Source: Firm-13 sp964579245 (GTDB lineage Bacteria; Bacillota; Clostridia; Saccharofermentanales; Saccharofermentanaceae). From it: 42,563 nt of DNA. The notes below the pieces were generated by a model, which made no database searches, was not told the DNA's origin, and worked only from the letters and a program-made list of their open reading frames with translations. Below, in pieces: positions 15,736 to 23,478 of this stretch; within the stretch, counting starts at the first letter, position 1; every line of letters begins with the position of its first letter. The position numbers and the translations under genes are program-made. Location of the stretch: the NCBI GenBank assembly GCA_964579245.1, contig CAZOFY010000016.1:1-42563 (forward strand), in the 5' to 3' direction.

Positions 15736-15880
15736 GCGTAATGTCTGTGACCGGATAGTCGTTAATGGCTAATGACACAGCATTGAAATAATAATGCATC
15801 TTGTTTGCCGCAAATTTCGAATGGATTATTCATATTTTGGGTTCAGAATTTAACTAGAAAATCTCAAGGAGAACAGATAG

Positions 15881-16426
15881 ATGGTCGGAACAGTAATGAG
15901 CAGAATGATCACTTACTTAGGTCCTGACTCAACAAGAATCAACCACGCAATGAAGGTATACGGCTTTGCTACGGCGTTATGGGAGGAGGAGGCGATTGCC
16001 AGAGGTCTTTCCGAAGAGGATGAGCGCAAGGAGACTTTGCTTCTGTCCGCTATACTGCACGATATCGGCGTTCTGGAGGCAGAGCGCAAGCATCAATCGA
16101 ACGAAGGGCATTATCAGGAGATGGAGGGACCGGCAATCGCGGAGGAGATTCTTTCCACGTGCGATATTGATTTCCGGATCCGCGCCAGGGTTTGCTATCT
16201 AATCGGGCATCATCACTCCTATCATTTGATTGACGACCTGGATTTTCAGATCCTCTGTGAGGCAGAGGAACTGGTCAATCTTGAAGAAGAGCAGATCGAC
16301 TTGCACACTATACTCGCTGCCCGCAAGATCAGCATGCGCACCGCAGGAGCTGTCAGAGTTCTGGATAGTTATCTGTTGTGCTCACACAGCCCGGAGACGA
16401 TTTCTTTGTGCGCATCTTCCATGTAA
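15881..16426 (+). CDS. HD-domain protein, second copy with altered ligand
   Basis: 181 aa, aligned along its whole length with the preceding gene (shared RI.HAMKVYGFA, AILHDIG, QE.EGPA.AEEIL, LIGHHH.YH.IDD). The position that is the terminal metal-binding Asp in copy 1 (VEADL) reads Glu here (CEAEE), and there is a 14-residue C-terminal extension. The copy may therefore differ in metal binding or activity. RBS AAGGAGA at 15866-15872. A 145-base gap separates the copies and could hold a weak promoter; a strong terminator follows, so this is the last gene of the operon. Tandem duplication followed by divergence is the simplest origin. Confidence 0.83.
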   Translation: MVGTVMSRMITYLGPDSTRINHAMKVYGFATALWEEEAIARGLSEEDERKETLLLSAILHDIGVLEAERKHQSNEGHYQEMEGPAIAEEILSTCDIDFRIRARVCYLIGHHHSYHLIDDLDFQILCEAEELVNLEEEQIDLHTILAARKISMRTAGAVRVLDSYLLCSHSPETISLCASSM

Positions 16427-16454
16427 CAGCTGATAATTGAGACATTAATTCGTA

Positions 16455-16487
16455 TAAAAAAGGGGGCGAGTGCCCTCTTTTTCTATT
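16455..16487 (+). terminator. Intrinsic terminator of the polyamine operon
   Basis: A-run plus GGGGGC (16456-16467) pairs with GCCCTC plus T-run (16472-16482) around the loop GAGT, with one G-T pair; the Ts continue to 16487. Confidence 0.85.
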
Positions 16488-16536
16488 TGAGGATTATAAT
16501 AAAGAAAATCTTTCCCGGTTATGAAGGAGAAGTGCA

Positions 16537-17475
16537 ATGATTTACACCGTTACGCTGAATGCGGCACTTGATAAGACAGTTCTGATCCGCGATTTTGCGG
16601 TTGGAGCGTTGAACCGGGCAGAATCCGTATACGTTGAGGCGGGCGGCAAGGGAATCAACGTTGCCAAGGCAATCCGCTCGCTGGATTGCAGCTGCGTTGC
16701 GATGGGCTTTCTGGGGGGCGGTACGGGAGATACCATTGAGGAACGGTTGCGAACACTCGGTATAGAGTGTGATTTTGTTCGTGTCGCCGGAGAGACCCGG
16801 ACGAACATCAAGATCATGGATCCGGTTGAGCGGACCGTTACGGAGGTGAACGAGTGCGGTACGCCGGTATCTCCGGAGTTGCTGGAATTGTTGGAAAGCA
16901 AGCTGCTGAGTCGGGTCGTTCCCGGTGATACCGTCATTTTGTCCGGCAGTGTTCCGCCGGGAGTTGACGAGGGGATATATGCGAAATGGATCGCACTGCT
17001 TCGCGACGCCGGCGCCGCAACGATGCTGGACGCGGACGGAGCTCTTTTTCGACGGGGAGTAGATGCCGTGCCTTCGGCCGTAAAGCCGAATCTCTCGGAA
17101 ATGATAGGGCTTTGCGGCAAACGGCTGCCTACTGTCGGTGACATCGGACCGCAAGCCAGGGTATTGCTTCAGAAGGGAATTGAGACTGTCCTTGTCTCCA
17201 TGGGGGCTGACGGAGCGCTGCTCTTCTGTGAGCAGGGAGCATGGCATGCTCCTGCGCTGCCGGTTGAAGTAAAGAGTACAGTCGGCGCCGGGGATACTAT
17301 GGTCGCGGCATGGGCGGTGGCGAGAGAGGTTTCCATGCCGCCGCGGGAAATGCTGCGGCTGGCGGCGGCCGCCGCAGGTGCAACGGTCATGACAGGTACA
17401 GCCGGACGATTCCCTGGAGAAATGATCGGGGAATTCATTACGCGGGTGAAGATCAATCCGTATACGGGGAAATGA
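16537..17475 (+). CDS. fruK: 1-phosphofructokinase family sugar kinase (PfkB superfamily)
   Basis: Phosphorylates a sugar phosphate with ATP, most likely fructose 1-phosphate to fructose 1,6-bisphosphate. 312 aa. Seen: the N-terminal MIYTVTLNAALDKTV typical of FruK/LacC, the substrate-binding AGGKGINVAKAI (PfkB signature 1), LSGSVPPGV, and the catalytic-base loop VGAGDTMVAAWA (signature 2). Tagatose-6-phosphate kinase (LacC) is a close alternative that motifs alone cannot separate. It has its own AAGGAG-type RBS (16524-16529) and a TATAAT at 16495-16500 without a clear -35. No fruA phosphotransferase or fruR regulator adjoins it; the next genes are a two-component pair with their own promoter. 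Confidence 0.88.
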   Translation: MIYTVTLNAALDKTVLIRDFAVGALNRAESVYVEAGGKGINVAKAIRSLDCSCVAMGFLGGGTGDTIEERLRTLGIECDFVRVAGETRTNIKIMDPVERTVTEVNECGTPVSPELLELLESKLLSRVVPGDTVILSGSVPPGVDEGIYAKWIALLRDAGAATMLDADGALFRRGVDAVPSAVKPNLSEMIGLCGKRLPTVGDIGPQARVLLQKGIETVLVSMGADGALLFCEQGAWHAPALPVEVKSTVGAGDTMVAAWAVAREVSMPPREMLRLAAAAAGATVMTGTAGRFPGEMIGEFITRVKINPYTGK

Positions 17476-17522
17476 CGTACATCTTACGTGTTGTGGAGAG
17501 GCGGCTTTTGCCGGCGCTTTTC

Positions 17523-17551
17523 TTGTAAATACAGGTTGTCACCGTTACAAT
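17523..17551 (+). promoter_or_regulatory. Promoter of the two-component operon
   Basis: TTGTAA (17523-17528), a 17-base spacer, TACAAT (17546-17551). An imperfect GGCGGC/GCCGGC hairpin with a short T-rich tail just upstream (about 17499-17520) may terminate fruK transcription. Confidence 0.6.
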
Positions 17552-17595
17552 GGATTTGAAGACGCTTTCATTCATATGTGAAAACAGGAGATCGA

Positions 17596-19350
17596 ATGAC
17601 GGATCAGGCTAAAACCGCGCTTAAAAGGAACCTGTTTACCCGGTTCTCTTCCATGCCGTTGGGGAAGAAAACCATGTTTCTTTTTATGCTGATTTTTGCT
17701 GTTTACATAATTCTCTTCATGTTAATTTACCTTTTATTGATCCGTAACAATCTCAGCGACTACGCCGCCCAGAAAAACCGTGACGCAATGCAAGCCATTG
17801 CCGGTAAGTTTTACTCGCAAACGGAACGTATGGATGATATCAGCACGCTGATCATGACGGACGAGTCCGTGGGTGTTTTTCTGCGTCAGCAAGTCAATCA
17901 GGCCCATAAGGCAAACGATGCGGTCAATAGCATTGAGAATATTCTTGATGTATTTGAGGGAATCTCATCTATGTATGTTTTCCAGACAGACGGCACCTAT
18001 GTCAACGCAGTGCGGGACGTTGCGACAGCGAACACCAGCGTATTTCAATCTGATGAATGGAAGAATAATCTTTTCGAAAAAAGAGGAGATTACTTATATG
18101 TGATAAATGGAGACGGGCTTTTCGAGCAGAAAAACCGGCCGAATATACTGTCCTTCTTACGTGTCATTTACGATAATAAGACGGGAGAAGCCATCGGATA
18201 TCTGGCGATTAACCTGCCGCTGTCTTTTCTGGATGCCACATATCAGGACCTGAGGTCTGATAACAGTCAATTCGGGTATCTTTTTGCCGAGAAGTATCTG
18301 TGCGGCGACAATATCACAACGGCTTATACGGCGATTGCTTCGCAGCAGGAGCAGTACGGGCGGCGAGTGGCGGGTAATCTGGGAGATGAGAGAATCCTCT
18401 CTTATTACCGGATAAACGGGACCGATCTTACCATCGTCTCGAAAGAGAGCTTCTACGCGGGTGAGAATATGTCCGCCGAGCTAACCGTCCTGATCGTCTC
18501 TATGCTCGCCGTTACCATAGCATCTGTTGTCCTTGTCAGCGCGTTTATTTCCTTTTACATTACCAAGCCGATCAAGAGCCTCGTTCAGTCGATGGACTCC
18601 GTTGCCGAGACTGGCGGACTTCATAAGGCGAGCCTTTCTCTGCCGGATGATGAGATTGGGAACCTGAAGAATCGGTATAATATGATGCTCGACGAGATTG
18701 ATGGGCTTTTCAAAGAATTGATTGCAAAAGAGAACAAAATCCGGAGCGCGGAGATTTCGATTGTTCACGAACAAATAAAACCACATTTTTTGTATAATAC
18801 TCTCGATACCATTGCCTATATGGCGGCCGAGGCAAAGGACAAGAACGTCTATGAGGCGGTATGCACACTGGCCAGTTTTTTCAAGAATTTTCTGGCCGGC
18901 GGTAATATTGAGGTTCCAATCCAAACCGAGCTGCAGATTGTGAAGGATTATCTGAAACTGCAGAAGTATAGGTACGGGGATATATTTGATGACGAGTATG
19001 AGGTTGACAGAACTCTTATGGATGTCCAGATCCCTAAGCTAATCCTTCAGCCGCTGGTCGAAAATGCTCTATATCACGGTGTTCGCGTCAAAGGTGAGAA
19101 GTGTGTCATCCGTATCAGTATTCAGAAAAAGAACGGCATCCTGGAAATCGTTGTGTATGACAGCGGTGTCGGAATGAGCGAAGAGAAAATCCGGTCGGTA
19201 CTGCACCCCGACGGAAACGATCGTTTTGGATTAACGGGAACGATTGAGCGTTTGCGCTATTTCAGTAAAACAGAGGACGTGATCGACATTCAAAGTGAGG
19301 TCGGGGCGTATACCTCGGTCCGGTTGAGATTTCCGTTGCCGAATGGGTAA
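17596..19350 (+). CDS. YesM-type sensor histidine kinase
   Basis: A 584-aa membrane sensor kinase. Order: transmembrane helix (about 22-46), an extracellular sensing domain of about 240 residues, a second helix (about 295-320), a HAMP linker (ITKPIKSLVQSMDSV), the His_kinase domain with QIKPHFLYNTLDTIAYMA (phosphorylated His near 397), and HATPase_c with the N box LVENALYHGV and glycine-rich DSGVGM and DRFGLTGTIERL. YesM-type kinases usually sense carbohydrates or related signals and pair with YesN-type AraC response regulators, as here. The ATG at 17596 with CAGGAG at 17585-17590 is preferred to the GTG at 17578. The ligand is unknown. The pair lies after fruK, but no sugar transporter is nearby. 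Confidence 0.93.
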   Translation: MTDQAKTALKRNLFTRFSSMPLGKKTMFLFMLIFAVYIILFMLIYLLLIRNNLSDYAAQKNRDAMQAIAGKFYSQTERMDDISTLIMTDESVGVFLRQQVNQAHKANDAVNSIENILDVFEGISSMYVFQTDGTYVNAVRDVATANTSVFQSDEWKNNLFEKRGDYLYVINGDGLFEQKNRPNILSFLRVIYDNKTGEAIGYLAINLPLSFLDATYQDLRSDNSQFGYLFAEKYLCGDNITTAYTAIASQQEQYGRRVAGNLGDERILSYYRINGTDLTIVSKESFYAGENMSAELTVLIVSMLAVTIASVVLVSAFISFYITKPIKSLVQSMDSVAETGGLHKASLSLPDDEIGNLKNRYNMMLDEIDGLFKELIAKENKIRSAEISIVHEQIKPHFLYNTLDTIAYMAAEAKDKNVYEAVCTLASFFKNFLAGGNIEVPIQTELQIVKDYLKLQKYRYGDIFDDEYEVDRTLMDVQIPKLILQPLVENALYHGVRVKGEKCVIRISIQKKNGILEIVVYDSGVGMSEEKIRSVLHPDGNDRFGLTGTIERLRYFSKTEDVIDIQSEVGAYTSVRLRFPLPNG

Positions 19351-19362
19351 AGGAGGATTGAA

Positions 19363-20106
19363 ATGTACAGAGTGATGCTCATAGATGATGAGAAGGCAAT
19401 CCGGGGGATCCTGAAAACGACCATAGACTTTGCCTCCATCGGCATGTATGTCGCCGGCGAGGCCGAGAGCGGGATCGAAGCGATCAATACGATTGATGAG
19501 ATCCGTCCGCATATTGTTTTTGTCGACATCAAAATGCCGTTTATGGACGGAATTGAATTCTCGCGACTGGCTATTCAACGTTATCCGAGGCTGAAAATTA
19601 TTGTTCTGACTGCATTTAACGAGTTTGAGTATGCGCGGCAGTGTATCGGAATCGGCATCAGTGACTTCATGGTGAAGCCGATTGACAAACAGGAAATCGA
19701 GACTGCACTGCGGAAGATTAAAGCCAATCTGGATCTTCATAAGTTCGACTATATCGATGAACCGACAGAACCGAAATGCAGCACGACGGCGGAGAAGATT
19801 AAGGACTATCTTCGGACGAATTTTACAAGCCCGGATCTGAACCTAGCATCTACGGCTATCGTTTTCGAATTTAATCCGAATTACCTGAGTCGAATGTTCA
19901 AGGCCGAGGTGGGGATCAGTTTCAGTGATTATTTATTCGCGAGGCGTATGGAGATGGCGGTTGAGCTTGCCGAGCAGAAAATGCTCATGTATCAGGCGGC
20001 ACAGCAAGTAGGCATTCCTGATCCCAATTACTTCGGCCGCTGCTTCAAGAAGTACACCGGAAAATCATACTCAGAGTTTATCAAGAGCCTGGACGGTCAG
20101 GAATAA
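19363..20106 (+). CDS. YesN-type response regulator, REC plus AraC HTH
   Basis: 247 aa: a receiver domain (residues 1-120) with acidic pocket DDEK, phospho-acceptor Asp in HIVFVDIKMPFMDG (about residue 55), Thr in VLTAFNEFEYA and Lys in DFMVKPI, followed directly by an AraC-family double HTH (FNPNYLSRMFKAEVGISFSD and GIPDPNYFGRCFKKYTGKS). Many YesN proteins are about 500 aa with a large middle region; this one lacks it. It starts 12 bases after the kinase gene behind AAGGAGG, so the two are coupled. It should activate transcription when phosphorylated by the adjacent kinase. Targets are not visible in the window. Confidence 0.93.
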   Translation: MYRVMLIDDEKAIRGILKTTIDFASIGMYVAGEAESGIEAINTIDEIRPHIVFVDIKMPFMDGIEFSRLAIQRYPRLKIIVLTAFNEFEYARQCIGIGISDFMVKPIDKQEIETALRKIKANLDLHKFDYIDEPTEPKCSTTAEKIKDYLRTNFTSPDLNLASTAIVFEFNPNYLSRMFKAEVGISFSDYLFARRMEMAVELAEQKMLMYQAAQQVGIPDPNYFGRCFKKYTGKSYSEFIKSLDGQE

Positions 20107-20122
20107 TGAAATATACGTCGTC

Positions 20123-22393
20123 TTATAGCTCGTCATAGAAACAGAACATATCCTTTTTCTCCTTGGCTTTATACATGGCAGCATCGGCCAGACGGATTAA
20201 CTGTGCCGAGGTGTTCGCGTCCTTGGGGAATACACTGATCCCGATACTCAAGGAAACACGAATGGACTTGTTCCCGATGCGGATAGGGGCTTTGACCTTT
20301 TTTTGCAAGGTACGCAGAAGCAGCTTGATTTCAGAACGGGGCAGACAGCGCACCAAGGCGGTAAATTCATCGCCTCCGATACGAAAAATCGCCGCATTCG
20401 TCGCATTTGGGTCCTCTGCTGTGATTTCCTTCGACACGGATAGCGCGAAGGGATCGACAATCCGCTGGAAGCGGCAGGCGATTTCACGGATCAAAAGGTC
20501 GCCTGTGTCATGACCGTATGTATCATTTACTGCTTTGAAATTATCAAAATCGATATAGAAAAGACAGAAGGGGTCGGACGGGGCATTCTTATTGATACTG
20601 TCAACCAGAATTTCCATCATTCTTTCAAATGTGCGGCGATTATAAAGATCCGTCAATGCGTCATAGTGGGCACTATGATGAAGCTGTTGCTCGTTGAAAC
20701 GTCGAAGCGCCATTTCAAACTTCAAATCATCGTGAAGCAAGGCACCTTTGAGCGCGCCTGCGACCTGTCGTGACATCATATTATAGATTTGTGTATCAAT
20801 GATGACCGGCTCAAATAGGATGACGCCGATGAATTCTCCGTCCACCTGCAGGACCTGGCCCATGAGCCTTGAGTGGTGTCTGGTGATGGCAGACAAGCTT
20901 AACGTCGTCCGAACACTCTCGCGATCCGGGTTCAGAATCATACCGTTTGAATAGGCTAGTAACAAGGAGAAATCCGTAAAACTCTCATCTGTCGCCAGAT
21001 AAATATAACAGCTTGGAATATTGATCTTCGGCAGCCCGTTCTCCAGCATCGATACCAGCTTCTCGAGATTCAAGGTGCTTCCAATCTCCTGACAAAGATT
21101 TAGGACAGCGCGGCGTGTCTGCCGCACGACGGTATTCTCGTATCCCGTCACCACGATTCTGTTCTCCTGCAAAAGAACGTTGCACATCAAGAAAAGATCC
21201 TCAAAAAGCAGAATGTCTTCCTTGCTGCGTGATAGCTGGGGCAGGACGAGGGAACGAAGACCAAAGAGAAAATCCTCGATCCGGTCAACAACGGCCTGTT
21301 CCGGAAACTTCCTGACCACTTCATTGAGAACGGACTGGAACTCATCAAAGAACAGATTCAATGATCGCTGCTCGAAAACATCGACCAGAGTATCCAATAA
21401 TCTCTCAATATTGAGCCCTGTCATCGGATACTCGGAAAGCAACTCCGGAAGAAAGTCCCGAAGCCGACCATATCCGGTCATTTGAACGAGGACATCCTCT
21501 GCGCGATCAGACACCCTTGACAGTTTTTCCCGTCCTGTTCTGCATCCGCAAGAACCTCGAATGATCATCCTGCCTGCAGCGCCGGAGGAGCTGGTGTATT
21601 GTTCGTTGCGTAAGAATTGGACCAGCTTCTCGCAGCCCAGATAACCCACTTCGCGCCAGGGAAAGGTAACAACACTGACCGGAGGTAAAGCGTATCGGGC
21701 GAACTCCGAATCCTCGTTGCTTACCACTGCTACGTCCGCGGGAATTGATAACCCGCGCTTCGGCAGTTCGACATACAGATCCCGGGCGTCCGAATCGTAT
21801 GTACAGAAGAAAGCATCGACGGTCAGTTGACGTTCGCCATACATAATATCGGCAATCCGGCGGATACGATCTGACTGTTGTATATCCGCAAGATCCTCAT
21901 CCGAGATCAGTAGATCTTCCCGAAAAATCCCGTGCTTCTTCATCTCATCAATATAAAAATCCCGCCGCATATCAGGAAAAAAAGGGGGGATGAAAACGAT
22001 ATTCTTATAGCCGTGATGTTCGATCAGATGCTTAAACATGCCCCGGATCGGCTTCTCGGAGGTAGCGCGCGTGTTGGGGATATTCGGGTAGTTGACCCCT
22101 ACACTGACTATCGGCAGATTGCTGAAGCGGTCAAGAAACGAATCAAAATAAGGCCCTGCTATGCCGGGCATCCAACCCAGGAAAAGAAGTCCGTCAAGGT
22201 TCTGTGACTCAATGATCTTAAAGACATTGACGAGTTCCGGGTTTTCTTCAGAATAATTATCGAGTGCAATCGAAATGGCGTATTGAATCACCGAGACATC
22301 ATATTTGTCTGCGGCCTCCAAAATACCGTTCAACATCTGTGTATGATTCTCATCATCACCGTGTACTGTTATAAAACCGATTCGTAAATTCAT
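20123..22393 (-). CDS. Cytosolic LacI-type sensor domain fused to GGDEF diguanylate cyclase
   Basis: 756 aa. Residues 1 to about 285 look like the ligand-binding half of a LacI/GalR repressor (MNLRIGFITVHGDDENHTQM, then VAVVSNEDSEFARYALPPVS), but there is no DNA-binding HTH and no signal peptide. A helical and GAF-like middle region follows (about 300-560), then a GGDEF domain (about 580-756) with LTDLYNRRTFERMM, YIDFDNFKAVNDTYGH and an intact GGDEF motif near residue 671. An RxxD inhibitory site five residues before it is absent. So it should make c-di-GMP in response to a cytosolic ligand, plausibly a sugar (inference). The ribosome binding site is poor. It lies downstream of the Lrp gene on the same strand and converges with the response regulator. 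Confidence 0.88.
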   Translation of the reverse strand: MNLRIGFITVHGDDENHTQMLNGILEAADKYDVSVIQYAISIALDNYSEENPELVNVFKIIESQNLDGLLFLGWMPGIAGPYFDSFLDRFSNLPIVSVGVNYPNIPNTRATSEKPIRGMFKHLIEHHGYKNIVFIPPFFPDMRRDFYIDEMKKHGIFREDLLISDEDLADIQQSDRIRRIADIMYGERQLTVDAFFCTYDSDARDLYVELPKRGLSIPADVAVVSNEDSEFARYALPPVSVVTFPWREVGYLGCEKLVQFLRNEQYTSSSGAAGRMIIRGSCGCRTGREKLSRVSDRAEDVLVQMTGYGRLRDFLPELLSEYPMTGLNIERLLDTLVDVFEQRSLNLFFDEFQSVLNEVVRKFPEQAVVDRIEDFLFGLRSLVLPQLSRSKEDILLFEDLFLMCNVLLQENRIVVTGYENTVVRQTRRAVLNLCQEIGSTLNLEKLVSMLENGLPKINIPSCYIYLATDESFTDFSLLLAYSNGMILNPDRESVRTTLSLSAITRHHSRLMGQVLQVDGEFIGVILFEPVIIDTQIYNMMSRQVAGALKGALLHDDLKFEMALRRFNEQQLHHSAHYDALTDLYNRRTFERMMEILVDSINKNAPSDPFCLFYIDFDNFKAVNDTYGHDTGDLLIREIACRFQRIVDPFALSVSKEITAEDPNATNAAIFRIGGDEFTALVRCLPRSEIKLLLRTLQKKVKAPIRIGNKSIRVSLSIGISVFPKDANTSAQLIRLADAAMYKAKEKKDMFCFYDEL

Positions 22394-22618
22394 GATTCGA
22401 AGACCCGCATACGTACAGGCGCTCTGCCGGAGAAGTTCACACAGAAAAGGGGATAGGGAAGCGTCGGAAACCTACCCCATACTCATTTTATCACAGAGAA
22501 ATATGGTGTGCGGGCCTTTGCCTTTGAGGATGTAAAGCTTTTGAAAATATCAGGATCTCACGAACAAAGAATTTTTTACTTTTGACATCAGACAGTACAA
22601 ATCAACGCGAAAAATCCG

Positions 22619-23074
22619 TCATTTCTCGTCAAAAGGAATCACAGAGTGGTTGTTCTTTACCGTGCAAAGTGTCACGATCGTTTGCGTCTTCTGGATACCT
22701 GGAACGCTCTTGATGCTACGCAGCAGATGCTCAAGAGTCTCAGTGCTTTCCGTTACGATCTTAATTAGGTAATCGAAATCACCGGCCAAATAGTGACATT
22801 CCAAGATCTCATCCTTTGTATTGACAAAGGAAACGAAATTATCCGAAAAACGAGGCTTCTCCAGACTGATAAACATGAGGGCGGTAAGCTTCATCCCCAA
22901 TGCGACCGCATCAACAATAGCTGTATACTGCGTGATGATTCCGACAGCTTCGATCTTGCGGATCCTGTCGCTTGTAGCGGGGATTGAAAGATTGACCTGA
23001 GAGCTGATTTCCGAAATTGATGATCGGGCGTTCTTCTGCAGCAGGCTGATGATCTGTCTGTCGATGGAATCCAT
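22619..23074 (-). CDS. Lrp/AsnC-family transcriptional regulator
   Basis: 151 aa, the family norm. The N-terminal HTH begins MDSIDRQIISLLQKNARSSISEISSQVNLS, recognisable as Lrp/AsnC; residues 65-145 form the RAM effector-binding domain (ALMFISLEKP, ILECHYLAGDFDYLIKI, GIQKTQTIVTL). It binds DNA as an oligomer and usually responds to an amino acid, not identifiable here. RBS AGGAGG lies just before the start, and a good promoter (TTGCAT, 17 bases, TAAAAT) lies upstream on the minus strand. The 225-base gap to the GGDEF gene shows no clear terminator, so cotranscription is possible. Confidence 0.93.
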   Translation of the reverse strand: MDSIDRQIISLLQKNARSSISEISSQVNLSIPATSDRIRKIEAVGIITQYTAIVDAVALGMKLTALMFISLEKPRFSDNFVSFVNTKDEILECHYLAGDFDYLIKIVTESTETLEHLLRSIKSVPGIQKTQTIVTLCTVKNNHSVIPFDEK

Positions 23075-23121
23075 AAGTCCTCCTGAAAGCTTGCAAGTGA
23101 AGGTATAAAAGGAACAATCTT

Positions 23122-23150
23122 ATTTTACGTAAGAAATTCGCTCGATGCAA
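23122..23150 (-). promoter_or_regulatory. Promoter of the lrp-type gene
   Basis: On the minus strand TTGCAT (23150-23145), a 17-base spacer, and TAAAAT (23127-23122), about 50 bases before the start codon. Confidence 0.7.
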
Positions 23151-23251
23151 CGAAAAACTTGCGGTCAAACGCCAAAATCACCTAATTTCGGAAACCGACG
23201 AGCATGAGGTACTTTTAAAGCAATCCTGTATATCGGAACAAACATAACCGG

Positions 23252-23281
23252 TTGATGGGATGGCGGAAAGGGTGGTAGACT
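23252..23281 (+). promoter_or_regulatory. Possible promoter of tex and its leader
   Basis: TTGATG (23252-23257), an 18-base spacer, TAGACT (23276-23281). Transcription would begin just at the foot of the nested stem structure. A second weak -10-like TATCAT lies near 23419, closer to tex. Confidence 0.4.
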
Positions 23282-23286
23282 GATGG

Positions 23287-23388
23287 GACCGGTTCAGGGA
23301 AGTCCGGTCCGGTATAAACCGACCCGCAACCGGACAAGAACGCCGGTCATAAGAAGGACCCCGACGATATCTGACTGCGTTCCGGGGT
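23287..23388 (+). ncRNA. Candidate structured leader RNA upstream of tex
   Basis: Three stems are nested: GACCGG/CCGGTC (23287-23292 with 23343-23348), inside it GTCCGGT/ACCGGAC (23302-23308 with 23329-23335), and inside that CGGT/ACCG around ATAA (23310-23321). The purine-rich segment TTCAGGGAA sits between the first and second. A separate stem ACCCCG/CGGGGT follows (23358-23363 with 23383-23388). All stems are exact. It resembles no riboswitch family well enough to name. The rest of this 404-base intergenic stretch holds the two divergent promoters and nothing else recognised. Confidence 0.4.
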
Positions 23389-23478
23389 ATTAAGCACCTG
23401 CAGTGCGACGGACATATGGTATCATGATCAAACTTCGTATCTGCCCGTCAGCGGCACAGTGCGAACCGGAGGAAATAT

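Noticed and set aside
23265..23350. T-box or cobalamin riboswitch upstream of tex
   Set aside because: GGGTGGTA recalls the T-box core and CAGGGAAGTCCGGT recalls part of a cobalamin riboswitch, but the rest of each consensus is missing, the leader is too short, and tex is not a typical target.
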